A stretch of 64,000 nt of DNA, taken from the NCBI RefSeq assembly GCF_005239225.2, contig NC_133297.1, forward strand, positions 6,394,392-6,458,391. Direction: 5' to 3'. The notes under the pieces are model-generated. The model saw only the letters and a list, made by a program, of their open reading frames with translations. It was not told the DNA's origin and searched no databases. The number at the start of each line of letters is the position of its first letter. Position 1 is the stretch's first letter. The DNA comes from Populus alba. Taxonomy: Eukaryota > Streptophyta > Magnoliopsida > Malpighiales > Salicaceae. Below, in pieces: positions 10,946-23,640 of the stretch. The position numbers and the translations under genes were made by a program.

Positions 10946-13051
10946 AAAACCCTTGAGAGTTTAATCAGTAAAGATCACTAAAACATCCACACAAGAATAA
11001 ATTGACTGAATAATTGAAATTAGAACGGGGAATCTTTACAATATAATGCCATGACAATTATTCTGATGGTGCCCTTTTTTGGCCCGTCGGGCGGACGTTG
11101 TATGCTGCCACACTTAATTCTTGCGCCTTCATTCTGATTTTGTTGGAAAACCCATTTGGCACAATGGCTCGACGCGCCATTACAACGTAGAAGGAAAATA
11201 ACACAGGAGGACACCAAGTATAAAGCAAGATAGAATTGGATGGATTCGTATTTTATTACTAAAAAAATTATTTTATTGTAGTATGCTTCTCTAAGTTAAA
11301 CAAAAAAATAATATAAAATATAAAATTAAACTGAAAAAAAAATACAAAATTGGTTCAATATTGATTTAAAAATATCATGAAGCTGGAGAAGTCTAGCTTG
11401 GAGCACATGCATGCCTTCTTTGACACACCGATACATGAATAGTTGTTTGTAAACCACAAGAAATGCCTTTTTCTTTATTGATATTATCATCGTTTTGGTA
11501 TTTGTTATAGCCGTTGTTGGTGACATAACATGATCAAAGTGTATAACAACAAGTTTAATGATGTTAAAGAATTATTTTAATTTAATAACAAAAGTTGTTA
11601 TGTGATATTTCAGGATATGATTTATATTATTTTTTAATAGTATCCCTCTCAAGTGAAAGCTTTTTGAACTTAAAACTTGCACAAACTCATATTACCTTGA
11701 ATTTAATTTTTTTTTATTAAATAAATAGGAATGGTGAGATTCAAACTTGTGACGGTTTAATCATCAAGACTCTAATATCATATCAAAAAATTATCTCAAT
11801 GTAGTAGTTTAAACTTTTAAATTAAATACAAGAATATAATTTATATAATTATTTAACAAGTGACACTAAGTAAACACTCACTATTTTTAGTCGACATGTG
11901 CAGGCACACGAATTATTGCTGTAGGCACCTACATATCTCAGCAATGGCATAATAAGATGCAATAATCAACAACTCATTTCATAGGTAACCTGCACCATAA
12001 AAATAATTATTCTTCTTGATAACTCCATGCTATATTATATATTCCTTGTAGTAACTCCATGTTATATTATATAATTTCATGTGATAAAGCTATATAAATA
12101 GCTTAAATCACTAAGCGACACGCAATAAAATCACATAATACAAACAACAACCACAAACAATATTCAAATATATACTCTGCTAAGTTAACGCATCAAAGGG
12201 TCCTCTATTTGGATAGATGAAATGTTTTTTTAGGAAAGTGAGGAATGGTCAAGCTCAGTCACCTTTGTCTAGAAGCAACCACGAAAATCTCAAATCCAAG
12301 ATGAAGTTCTTACAACTTTATCACTTAGAAAAGGAAGATTGTCGTTTGTGAGGTGTTGTAGAAGATTAATCACAATGCTTATAAAGCTCATCTTTCTAAT
12401 TATTTGAAACTGTTGATGTTTTCAACTTGAAGCATTTATCCCTATGCTTAATAGATGATCAAAACTAAGAACGAGTTATCATAAATCTAGAGAGACCGGT
12501 GTCAAAGGTATTTTGGACGGTCAGAGGTTTATTGTAATACCACATAAAGAGTTTAACAAATAAATTTATGGAAAATAATAAGAAAATCTAAGTTCAAGAA
12601 GAGGTTTGATCATGCTAAATGACCTATCCGAAAAAAAAATCCATAACTTTTGTCCATTAAAAATTCTATAGACCTTGTTCTGTAGTGGGCTTGCTATACT
12701 GTGGGCTCACAAGGAGAATGCCTTTAAAAATGGCTCTGAAGATACTGTTTGATTAAGTTTTATTATTTCTTTGTTTTAATTTGAGATTTTCAACCTTAAT
12801 TTCATATTTTATTTTTTATTTCTCCTATCAATTTAGAGATTCTAATTTTTCTTCCTTGTAAGGGTCGGTTTTAGACCTAGAACTATCGAAAGAGCTGTAA
12901 TCCTTCTTTGCACTTTGATCCTAATATTATCAGGTTCGACCGCATCAAAGGCTTACAAAATTTAGAAGTCAATAAAATTTCTGCAATTGTTTTCCTTTCA
13001 AAAAAGGAGACGTGCCTGGTCATTCTATAATTTTCTGACAATAATGGGATC

Positions 13052-13069
13052 AGGTCATTGTTATAAATA
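13052..13069 (+). promoter_or_regulatory. TATA region of the nonsense kiwellin copy
   Basis: AGGTCATTGTTATAAATA has its TATA box at 13062-13069, 80 bases before the ATG at 13149. The block is nearly identical to the one upstream of the copy at 8482, so the promoter looks intact although the coding frame is broken. Confidence 0.6.
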
Positions 13070-13148
13070 CTGACGGGGAAATCCTATCCCACGTCTAACA
13101 CAATAAGCAAAGCAACTAATAGGGGCCAGGCAGAATTAGTTGAGGAGA

Positions 13149-13718
13149 ATGGAGGTTTTCAGCATGAAGAATTCTGTTCTTCTCCTAATCGTTCTCCTTT
13201 TAACATGCTCTTGAGACATTGAAGCTCAGCAATGCCGTCCAAGTGGCCAAATTAGGGGCAGGAAGCCACCTCCCAGCCAATGCAACCAAGAAAATGATTC
13301 AGATTGTTGTAAAGACGGCAAGAACTACACAACTTATAAATGTTCACCACAGGTGACTAGCCACACCAAAGCCTTCCTCACTCTGAACAGTTTTGAGGCA
13401 GGTGGTGATGGTGGTGGTCCATCAGAATGTGACAAGCAGTACCATTCTGATGATACACCAGTTGTTGCATTATCAACCGGATGGTTTAATCATAAGAGTA
13501 GGTGCCATAACAACATCACCAGAACAGCGAACGGACGCAGTGTTGCGGCCATGGTTGTCGACGAGTGTGACTCGACTATGGGATGCGATGAAGTCCATGA
13601 TTATCAGCCGCCATGTGATAACAACATTGTTGATGCTTCAAAGGCGGTGTGGAAAGCTTTGGGCGTGCCGGAAGATAATTGGGGTTGGCTTGAAATTACA
13701 TGGACTGATCATGCTTAG
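13149..13718 (+). pseudogene. Kiwellin copy with one in-frame stop in the signal peptide
   Basis: The frame opens MEVFSMKNSV like its neighbour at 8482, then meets TGA at 13212-13214 (codon 22), inside the hydrophobic signal. From 13215 to the normal TAG at 13716 the frame is fully open. It encodes an intact kissper module (CRPSGQI to NDSDCC), the conserved [21 protein letters not shown] and the usual C-terminus. So a single nonsense codon disables secretion and synthesis, and the rest has not yet decayed. The TATA box is preserved. Alternatives are a stop polymorphism in the sequenced allele or a sequencing error. Any product started downstream would lack a signal peptide. Confidence 0.85.
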
Positions 13719-14321
13719 TTTTCATATCATTTTCCTACGAACAAAAATATCATCCCCAGTGTTATTGTTGTTTAAGTACATGGAAGTTTGTAGCCTTGCA
13801 GATTTTGTGTAGTGAATCATGCTAATTAATATCATATCTATTCACTACAATATTGAAGGTATAAATCTTGTTAGCAGTAATGTTTAGCATTTCTCAGCAG
13901 TGATTAAACCAAGATGCTACCCTTTTATTTCATATCTACAACTCTGTTCTTACACAACCCCAGAATATTCAGCATTGGAATCTACTTGATAAAGCTACCT
14001 AGTACATGGACATGTTGACGTGATGCGATCATTACAAGAATCAAACGACTTACAGGTTCACTTGGATACTTTTTTCCTATTATTAATTAATAAAGAAGAT
14101 TACATTGGTGGCATCGTTGTTTCTGCTCGAGTACATGTTATACAAACATTACTTGTCGAGCCATTGCTATGTTGTCAATCTGTTTTTAGTCACCTTGTAA
14201 GAACGGCCCTGTCACCAGTAATTTAAAAAGGAGAAATCCATTATGCCAGCCATGGATTGTTTATTACGAAGCTCATTGTCGAAGTCTATTACTTCTGCAT
14301 ATTGTTTATCACTGAAGGCAA

Positions 14322-14337
14322 TCTCTATATATAGCCT
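14322..14337 (+). promoter_or_regulatory. Possible TATA box of the third kiwellin copy
   Basis: CTCTATATATAGCCTC lies about 45-60 bases upstream of the ATG at 14382. It differs from the AGGTCATTG-TATAAAT block of the other two plus-strand copies. Confidence 0.45.
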
Positions 14338-14381
14338 CCATCATTCGCTTTATGCATCAAGTGCCAAAGATTGAGGACAAA

Positions 14382-14959
14382 ATGAAGAATTTCAGCTTGG
14401 CACTCTACATAATTATGTTACTCGTGCTCTTTTTTACAAATTCTTTCTGGGAGATTGAAACCAAGGCTTGCAAGCCTAGTGGAAAAATTAGAGGCAAAAA
14501 ACCACCTCCAAAAAAATGCAACAAAGAGAACGACTCTGTTTGCTGCGCTGAAGGCGAGCTTTACTCAACCTTCAATTGTTCACCAGCAGTCACTCATCAT
14601 ACCAAGGCATATCTCACTCTCAACAGCTTCGAGAAGAATGGAGATGGCGGATGTCCATCTGAATGTGACAAAAAATTCCTTTCTGATGACATACCAATCG
14701 TGGCACTCTCGACCGGTTGGTTTCACAAGAAAGGTAGGTGTTTCAGGTTTCAACAACATCACCATTAGCGGTAATGGACGCAAAAAGAAGGCCATGGTGG
14801 TGGATGAGTGTGACTCCATGAGAGGTTGCGATGAAGCCCATGATTATTAACCTCCATGTGATAACAACATTGTTGATGCTTCAAAGGCTGTCTGGGTAGC
14901 CTTGCTGTGTGCCTAGTGATGACTGGGGTGGTTTAGATATTACCTGGTCTTATGCTTGA
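14382..14959 (+). pseudogene. Kiwellin copy with frameshifts and stop
   Basis: The start MKNFSLALY with a signal-like hydrophobic stretch and the kissper module (CKPSGKIRGKKPPP to NDSVCC) are in frame. After GRC (about 14740) the frame shifts, and the family's continuation ([18 protein letters not shown]) is found in another frame. The Gln codon of the expected DYQPPC motif is a TAA (14848-14850). A second one-base insertion near 14905 separates the final block, which ends ITWSYA before TGA at 14957-14959. At least three independent lesions make this a clear pseudogene, older than the copy at 13149. Confidence 0.9.
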
Positions 14960-15772
14960 TTCGCGCCACAGGTTTTAATTTTTTAACAATGTCTTTTGGC
15001 TTTACAAAATCATGCACGATTGTTTTTCTTGTGGGTCAATTAACAGGAAATTTTCAAGGTAACAAATAATGTGTTCAACGATAGTTGATTGAAATTCTAT
15101 GAATAAGAAGAGATATTTGCATGGAAACTGGGAGAAGCTTAAGAATCGCTAACATTTTCAACTTCAATTTCTTTATCGTTGTTTGTTTTGTGCCTATTTG
15201 CTCGTTGGTTGCCTATAAGCACTTGTTTTTTCCTGCTCTTGCTCTCATCCTTGTCAACGAAGAAAAAGGGAAGGCAAAAGAAGAAATTCGAAGGTTATGT
15301 CACTTGTGTCTCTCTATGACCACGGCCAATAAATCACATGAAGCGAAAGAACTGAAAGATTATAACCAGAACAAAGCAGCATTTCTATTTCTGTGGAAAA
15401 ATGGAGGGAAGGATAAAAAAGCAATCTGCTGATTTGTACAGGACAATGACATGCTTGCCCAATAACAACAGAAAGAGTGACGTTACCAAGATATGAAGAA
15501 TCACTAAGACTAAGTGCCCTGTAGGATAGAAAAAAGCTTTTACCTCCAGAAAAACAGATAAGTTGAAACAACACTAAAACGTGGAACTACAATGTCATTA
15601 AGCTACATTTGATGAGTTCGACCCATGGTCAATCATAAGTAAATGAAGCGAGAAATGTCAAGTGCAGAATCAGATGTCCTCAATCTTCATCATTGGACTT
15701 CAGAAGATTATATTCAAGCTGTGCTGAAACAGCAAATTATATACATTGCTCACAGAATAATCAACAGAATCT
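14960..15772. other. Intergenic region / 3' side of the AHL gene
   Basis: This probably holds the 3'UTR of the minus-strand AHL gene (just left of 15773). A 103-codon plus-strand ORF (15121-15432) with one hydrophobic segment has no family resemblance that I can recognise and is treated as chance. Confidence 0.45.
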
Positions 15773-18700
15773 TTATCCACGCATCAGATCAATGTCAACA
15801 TGGGCGCTACGCATATCCACTTGCCGTGAACCAGGCCAGATGCCCATTGAGGAGGTTGGAGTAAGATTTTGACTTGGTTGAACACTAGTTGGAGTTACTG
15901 GATTCTCAACTGTCTGATGGTCTGAGTCTCTGGCTCCTTCTGGACCTTCCACTTTCTTGTTCTTTGTCTTTGAACCACCACCCCACAAGAAACTCCCGAC
16001 TATCACCTGGAATCACATCAAATAAGTAAAGCATTTTGACATAAATCATGCCTGATTTTATCATGGACTCATGGCATGAACATAATGCCTAACTATCAAG
16101 CACAAAGCAAAGGGCTAATTTGCAACAGACAATCAAGGAGAAACATTCCCTGCCTTGTTCTATCATGGACAATGAAATTAATTTGAACTGAAACTTTATT
16201 AACAAAGTAGATCTACTTCTGTACGATTATTGAATGCCTGTTGATAAAACTTTCACGTTTATATCAAAATGGCACTAAATCCATTCAATATCTCACCATC
16301 GAGAAGTTTTATGAGCAATTTAAGGATTGCAGTTTTGAGTGCAAAGCACGAATACTAGAGAGCCAGAACAAAGCAAAATGCTACCTGAACAGGGCTTGCT
16401 GCAATAAGCACTCCACCAACTCCACCACCAATAACACGACCATCAGGACTAGCAAGGGAGACACTCAAACCACCAGATCGATTGTGAGAGCCACCATCAT
16501 TGGTGAGCAGGTAAGAGCCTGACAAGCATAAAATCTCAAAGCGTCCCTATAGAAACACACAAAAAAGGGATTCAGCTGATAAGATCCGCAAAAGATAGAG
16601 AAAGAGAACAACCAGATATCTCAAAGCAAAGGCCTAAAATAAGGGTGACAGTTCTGCACATCTAGTTGAGTAGTTACAAGATGAGAGTTTTATTATAAAA
16701 ACAAACAAGCGTTCATGTCAATCTATGTCCCTGTCTGTATATGGTGGATTTGGAGGGTGGGGAATGATACATTGATCACTTAATGCCAGAATGGTCTCAA
16801 AAATTCACTAGCCAAAAAAAAAAAAGTATCGAGCTATCATAGAGTCTAATTCCCCTCAACAACCAACAAAGACTTGTGCAGAGTGAGCATTTAACAAGTT
16901 CTAGACGCAAAACCACTTTTCACATGGCGAGTTCGTCCAAATCAAATAAGTCAGATTAACCTTTCCTAAATTCAAACAACTCCTTGTATCAGTCATTGAG
17001 AAGAGAGGATCCATAATGCCCGAGGCATATGCTTGGGTAAAACAACAAGTGTCAATTAGGATAACACCTTTAGTCACATGCTTCTATGGATGTGAGTATA
17101 TTCTTGAAGCTCGACCTTGAGGTATAAAGCTCGCACATCTAAAGATTAAGAAATCAGACCTCATATGTGACAGTGCCTCCAGAGGTTGATGGCTGACGTA
17201 GAGTCACGGTAGAAACAGCACCATTTGCTGACAAGATGCATACAGCTCTTGGACCCTGCTGTGAGAATGACATTATTTTTGTTGCAATGTCCTGCAGAAG
17301 AAGTTTGCATTTCAATAGGAAAGAAACAAATGCCAATAGAACCAAAATATCAAAGGACACTGATGAAGCAAGCATGCTGGGGTAAGATAAACAACAAATC
17401 AGGCGTTATTGTTTTCTTTTTTCCATGTAGAGATTGTTCTTGGTTGCGTACACTATGTTGCACCAGATAAAGACTAAATGATATAGACAATAGCCATCAG
17501 AGAAAGAATGGATGAAATAGATGATAGTCATCAGAGAACGATCAAATGATATCAGACCAGCCAAGAGTAGATCCTTTTTATTTCTTTTTCATCTGAATTT
17601 TGTTGCACACCAATGTCATCTGCATACTCCTGCTTCATCCTTCTTAAATTCTTAGTATCATCAGAGTACTTGGTGCGTCCTATTTGCTAGTAAATATTTT
17701 ATAACACGAGTTAATATGTTGCATCAACCCTGCTCCATTCAGCCGCATCATAGGTTGACCAGAATAATTATAGAGGGAACAGCGTGTTGCTATAGCTTTT
17801 GGCCCTTTTCAAATAAATGTTACAGGGTAGACAAAAAAAAAAAAAAAAAACAGATTATTAAATAAGAAACAGCATACTTCTCCTACTGCAATAGTGATGA
17901 TATGTGGAGTAAAACCCATCCCAGCCGAACCAGACAGCCACTCACCTAGCAAAACAATTACAGTTTGCATCATTCAAATACCACAAGGACAAGAGCAGAA
18001 AAAACAAACTTAAGTTCAAAGTATAGATCTCAGATAAATCCACCAATACTTGGGTCTCATTTTAATAGGATCACTCTTAGACAGTTAACGTATGAAAGGA
18101 TTTTGAAATTATCCAGGAATTGAACACCTCTAGATACCCATATCAAAGATACATAAACAATTAAATACAAGCATATAGATACATGTATTTTTTGTTATGC
18201 GCGCGCGGCCATATGTACATAAACACATGTAGCAAACGCTGCTGCATGTGGAATTTTCAGCACCTTCGAACACTATAAATTAGGTCATAGTTTTTCATCA
18301 AGAACATAATTTTGCAATCCAGGATGCTTTATCAATTGCTGCTATGGCTTCTCCTTGAAGCTTCATCCATATTAATGGTTAACTTGGAGACTTGTTTATT
18401 GACCTAACCTGTGTCAGCTGCTTATAATATGCGCTTTACAGTTGACTAAAGGTTGCATTACTAACTAATCATTTCTTTTTCTTTCTTTTCTTTTTTCTTT
18501 TTGTTTCTGAATACTAATTTAATAGCCCATCATTTTAAATTAAATTAACCTATTTTTGGCTCTGTTTATCCCTACTTGATCTAGGTTAGAATGTCACTGG
18601 ATGCATCTAACAGTTTTTAAATTCTACTCGTGCAATTTCACCTCTAAGTGCATGAAAGAGAAGCATTCAAGATTTTGTGCACTTCCTGGCATGTTTGAAT

Positions 18701-19421
18701 TGTAATGACAGAATCTTCTCCTTAAGTAAGAACCTATGATTCATCTCGGATGAATGACAAGCAATTTGGTCAACTATTTTAGATTAAAAAGAACACTCAC
18801 AGTACAGAAGATGCATTATGATGCTTGAATTTTTTTTAATTAAAGCACGCAACATGATCCCTTGCACAAAGCGGTAATATTTCACCTAAAGCATGTCGAC
18901 ACAATGCCTTACACAAGGCAATAACCTTTTCAGGAAAATCCAGCATCAATTCAACTAAGTCCATCTAAACGAAACACAAAGAGCAACTTTTACAAAGAAA
19001 TCTTACCAAGGGAAGCTAATTGTTGCTTCCTCCCAGTCCCTGGTGGCCGCCCTCTACCTCGCTTCTGGGATGAGGTTATTGTCCCTGGATGAGTAGACAA
19101 TGAGGAAGACAGTGCCAATGATACAGCCCCATCAGGACCATATTTCCGGGGCCTTCCCCTTTTTCTTTTTACAGGTTCACCGGAGGGTGGCATTGTAGAT
19201 GGCACACCGACATTGACTCCATGGGGTGAAATTGCTACTTGGTGCTCCATTGGTAATGTCGATCCCATGGTATTGGCTCCAATATTTGGTTGAAATGCTA
19301 CATTTGTGTTAGATAAAGTATTTATGTTAGATGAAACATTCATACTACCAGAACTAGTTATCCCTCTGTGCATATAAAATGAGGCAGAGCCCGAAATCGC
19401 CATAGCATCCCTTCGATCCAT
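15773..19421 (-). CDS. AHL: AT-hook motif nuclear-localised protein (AHL), five exons
   Basis: Joining 19421-19007, 17945-17878, 17291-17160, 16546-16385 and 16006-15773 gives an unbroken 336-residue protein with GT-AG junctions. Two AT-hooks (RKRGRPRKYGPDG and KRGRGRPPGTGRKQQ) lie at about residues 84-135, followed by the PPC/DUF296 domain (GEWLSGSAGMGFTPHIITI, GRFEILCLSGSY, GGLSVSLASPDGRVIGG). Two hooks put it in the multi-hook AHL group. AHLs bind the minor groove of AT-rich and matrix-attachment DNA in the nucleus and multimerise through PPC to repress or organise genes in growth and flowering. The N-terminus (MDRRDAMAISGSASFYM) is typical of the group and fixes the start. The third exon's donor, GTCTGA, is weaker than usual. 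Its place between MCTP and VCCN1 suggests the Arabidopsis AHL11 position (from memory). Confidence 0.95.
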
Positions 19422-20755
19422 GCATGTACTACTTGCTAGTCTCGCTCCCGAGAAAATTGAACCTGATTTTCAATTATTTGCAAAAATAGATTTCTCCTAT
19501 CTTCTTTGAATTTTAGTGAGAAACCTTAGCATGAACAGCGAAGAAGGGAACTTTTCTACACGGTATGCCTTCGAGGCAAATGATGGGGACAAGTGCTATA
19601 GAGAGTACTGGATCATACAGCTCACATTCTAAAAAAAAAAAAGGACTTCAAGTCAAGCTGGGCAAAACTACAAAAGCAACATTTTCTCAAGAGATGAGAA
19701 TCTAACAAGCTAGAAATGCAGAAAAAAGCAAAGCAAAGAACTCCAAGGTTTAAAGAAACTTAAAAAAGGAAGAGATTGTAAACAGCAAAATTAAATAATT
19801 AAAAAAGGCTAAATAAATGTAAAACCTAAGAATCTTAAGCAACAAGAAGGGGAAGGAAAAGAAATTGAAATCTGAGAATCTAGGAACTTAAAAGATAAGA
19901 CAAAAATGCTAGCTAATTTTTACAGCTTACCAAACCAAACAAGAAACAACATAGAAAATATATATTAAAAAAAAAAACCCTTCATTTTGAAGATAAAAAG
20001 GTCCACAATCTCACCAAACCATTACTCAAAAAAACCTTAAAGATGAAGCCAAACCCCAAAACCAACAAAAGATTTGCCTCAAGTCAATGCCACTGTCTAA
20101 ACGACTCAAAGCCCAGAATTTTAAAATGTAAAGACAACCCTTTTTCTCTCCCAGACCAAGAAGTTTTAAACTAACAAGGACAAAAACAATAACTCAAAAT
20201 AATGAACGGTGTTAAAAGTCGAACACTTTTCAGCTCTGTAGTGGAAAGTTTTGAAAAAAAAAACATACGAGGAGAGACATTAAAGTTCGAGCAGTTTTTG
20301 TTCAGGATTGATAAATGTACACAAAGAAAGAAAGGGCATCAGAATGAGTGTGTGAAGGAAGAAGTAATTATTCCTAGCTCTCTTTAACACAAGTCCTTAT
20401 CAGAACGCACATTTCTATGGCAGACCTCTCTCTCTCTCTCTCTCTGTTCTAAGTTCTAATAAATAAAAAAGCTTTATCCAAAAAAAGCTTTATCATCTCT
20501 GTATCTCTCTCTCTCTCTCTCGTTGAGTGATGATGATTTGCTTTCTTGGTTTTAATAGAGTTGGAGAAACAAACAAAAACTTTGAACAGAAAAAATGGTT
20601 ATTCTTGGATAATACTGAATATCTTCTATCTTTCAAAATTATGAAGACTTCTGGCTGTGCATGTGTAGCACTAGCAACTGGTGTGCCAGAAATTCCTTTC
20701 CAATCCGCAGCCATTGGAGCGTGAGGCACCACTCCCCCCTTTTCTTTTGTTTTTT

Positions 20756-20757
<2 letters not shown>

Positions 20758-20813
<56 letters not shown>
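20758..20813. repeat. (TA)n microsatellite
   Basis: About 56 bases of uninterrupted TA dinucleotides. ORFs through it on both strands read as Tyr-Ile repeats and are artefacts. Confidence 0.95.
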
Positions 20814-20816
<3 letters not shown>

Positions 20817-22566
20817 CATAACCTTAAACCCAGGTTTGGCTCTGGAGATTGCTGATAAATCCTCAAAAGAACTCGGTTTGGATTGAGTTGTGTGGAGATG
20901 AAACTAAATGAGATAAACATTAACTAAACTAAAAATAGTTGTGGAATAATAAATAATTTTTAGAATATATATTTTATATAAAACAAGCTTTAAAATAGAA
21001 AGATACATACAAGTACCTTCGAAATTTATAGAATTAAAATAAAAATTATGTCAAAATTCTAAAAATCCTTGTATTCTTTATACATTAACTTCACGAGACT
21101 CCAAATTCTGAAACAGTAGATTTAATATGCATAAAAAAAGCAATTATTATTATTATTTTTTTAATTTGAAGCATTGGTTGACTACCCACCATGCTAATGA
21201 TGACTCACGTTTAATTTCTCTGCATGATGTCAAACATCGACTGTGGTGGTGTAGTCTACGCGCCAGTGAATCGAGTAGAGTGCTTGAGCTCACATAAATA
21301 GGTATGGGACCAGAAGCAAGAGCGTAAGCTTTGTTTGCACGTGACTTTTCTCTGTTACCACTAATTGAGCTCCGTCGTCGCCCATATCCAAAATATCTAA
21401 ATGAGGTGTGCTGATAACCCCACCCCACATAGCACGTACCTAATCCACAGTCACCCATCAGTTCATAATAAAGCATCAATCTAATCTAATTTAATTTAAT
21501 TATCAGTAAATATGATTTTACTACTTCTTTCACTCAATGGTATTTTTTCTTCATATAGAAGCAAAAAATAAAAAATAAAAAAAGAGGCTACTTCGAATTT
21601 TCGATGAAGATGTTGTGCCTTCACGCATAAGTTGTCAACGACATACAGAATTGTTATTAATTTCAAGGTTTTATTAGGATATTAATATTCAAGAATATTA
21701 TTATTTAGTTACGAATCCATTCAATTAAAAAAAGCTATAATATATTTGGCAATGTGGTTGTTTTTTAAAGTATTTTTCATGTTGAAATATATCAAAATAA
21801 TTTTTTTATTTTTTTTTAATTATTTTTGAGATTATTACATGAAAATGATTCAAAATATATAAAAAAATTAATTTTAACATTTTTTTTTTAAATTTTTTTG
21901 GTGGAACGTGGTTTGTACGGTGTTCCCAGACACCTTTTATTTGAATAGCGGTCTAATCAAAATTTCATAAAATCTTGATTTTTTTTTAAAAATGTATTTT
22001 TAAAAATATTTTTGAATTGTTTTAAAATATTGAAGTTAAAAATATATAGATTTTGTATTTTTGGATGAGTTTTTTTTTTACTTAAATTAAATTATGAAAA
22101 GGTGTAATGTTGAAACTTAAAAAATGGAATTTGAGATTGAAATAGGTTGATTCTGTAACCATGATAGCTACAGGGCTAGGCTTTTTGTCGAGAACAGTTT
22201 CCGAGCAAGTTCTCCTAGATTTCCTAAATAATTCTTTTTTCCGGTTAAAAAAAAATAATATTTGTTAGCAGGTCAAGGTTGACTTGATTAAAAAACCAAG
22301 ATAATTTTGCACTTGACAGATTACTAAATTGCTTGCATTCTTGTCCATGCAGGATGCAAACAAGGGAAAGCTGATATTATATTGAAATAATTTTCTGTCG
22401 GATTTATTTTAATAGATTAAGGTACGAGGCTGTGGGATTTATTTTCTGGGCCATGCATGGAATCAAGAACATTAAAGGACTGGAGCTTAGAATTCTCTTT
22501 GCAATTTTTTATTAGCTGGGGATCTTTGTTGGTACTTGAGAACGAAGCCAAGCAGAAACTATCTTG

Positions 22567-22569
<3 letters not shown>

Positions 22570-22618
<49 letters not shown>
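22570..22618. repeat. (AT)n microsatellite
   Basis: About 49 bases of perfect AT dinucleotides, followed by AT-rich DNA in which AAAAAATTATATAAATTATA recurs at about 22620 and 22742. Confidence 0.95.
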
Positions 22619-22624
<6 letters not shown>

Positions 22625-23224
22625 ATTATATAAATTATATTTTAAGATTATATTTAATTAAATTAAAAAGATTATTTAACATGATAAATAATCAAAAAGT
22701 TATGATTTAAGCTTAAAAAGATTTCAATTAAAAATATATTAAAAAATTATATAAATTATATCTAATCACTTTACTTAATAATTTAAACTATTATATTAAA
22801 ATGACTACGAGTATCAGATTATATAAATAGCTTCCAGATTTCATGTTGAAATTCATGTTTTGTTTCATATTTTAAATCCTAATTTATCAAATAAATAAAA
22901 CTATTTAATGCTAGAAATAAAAATAAAATAAAAATTGTAAAAATCCGAGCCCCGTTGTCACAAACTCTTAGATGGGTTTTTTTTTTTTTTTTTTTTTTTA
23001 TGGAATCCAAAATTTTATATAGAAATATGAATTTCTCTAAAATCATGTGCTTCATATCATGGAATTGTGCTCTTCAAAATTCTCACAGTGAAAATGTATT
23101 GGGTTGTATAGAAGAAGTAAAGGGTTTCCATTCAGGCCAATAAGAAACTGCAGAATCACGATGATATATTGAGGAGCCATGCAATTATGGGAAGAAACTA
23201 TTGTGAATGATTGGTTGATCAAGG

Positions 23225-23321
23225 AAAAAAAACCTTGACAGGAAGATTGTGGAAATAGTTGCAAGAAAAAAAAAAAAAAAAAAAAAAAAAACCTTGACAA
23301 GGAGATTATGGATATGGTTGT
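23225..23321. repeat. Short direct duplication around an A run
   Basis: AACCTTGACAGGAAGATTGT (near 23231) recurs as AACCTTGACAAGGAGATTAT (near 23290), separated by about 25 A residues. It looks like a local tandem duplication of a roughly 60-bp unit. Confidence 0.75.
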
Positions 23322-23577
23322 GGTTTTACCCTTTGAACACATCAATTTTTCATCATCAAAAGATTCAAAACCAATGCTTTTATTGATGTTGACCTCACAT
23401 AAAATGGACTCTTGATAAAAGTTATGACCACCCAACATGCTTCCACCTTTGAACAAAGTGGGACTGCAGGGGGCTACCGGGAGTGAGTCTCTGGTGATCA
23501 TCACTGGCCTACCAAGATGGGTTTTTTATACCAGTCTTGAGTTTGACCTCCTCTCTCAAGATCTCTAGATAGTACTT

Positions 23578-23640
23578 AATCAGCTAATTGATTATGATTA
23601 CTTCCATAGAATCAGCTAATTGATTATGATTGCTTCCATG
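23578..23640. repeat. Tandem repeat, two units of about 31-32 bp
   Basis: The unit starts AATCAGCTAATTGATTATGA and continues TTACTTCCATAG at 23578-23609. It repeats with one substitution and a shortened end at 23610-23640. Confidence 0.9.

Larger units (their letters stand above)
9133..13051. other. Intergenic region with SINE pair and unclassified repeats
   Basis: About 3.9 kb without a gene I can support. It contains two tandem SINEs (10536-10945). Around 11726-11800 is a segment that, on the minus strand, reads like a degenerate tRNA-related repeat (TTTGAATCTCACC), too decayed to name. The region 9540-10260 is GT-rich transcribed-looking DNA, possibly a retroelement leader. The last few hundred bases may be promoter for the copy at 13149. 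Confidence 0.5.

Noticed and set aside
15121..15432. 103-codon plus-strand ORF with a hydrophobic segment
   Set aside because: No family signature, no promoter evidence, and it sits in the likely 3' flank of a pseudogene and of the AHL gene.
20639..20920. Tyr-Ile repeat ORFs on both strands
   Set aside because: Direct translation of the TA microsatellite.
21153..21479. 108-codon minus-strand ORF
   Set aside because: No recognisable family and flanked by AT-rich repeats; likely chance.
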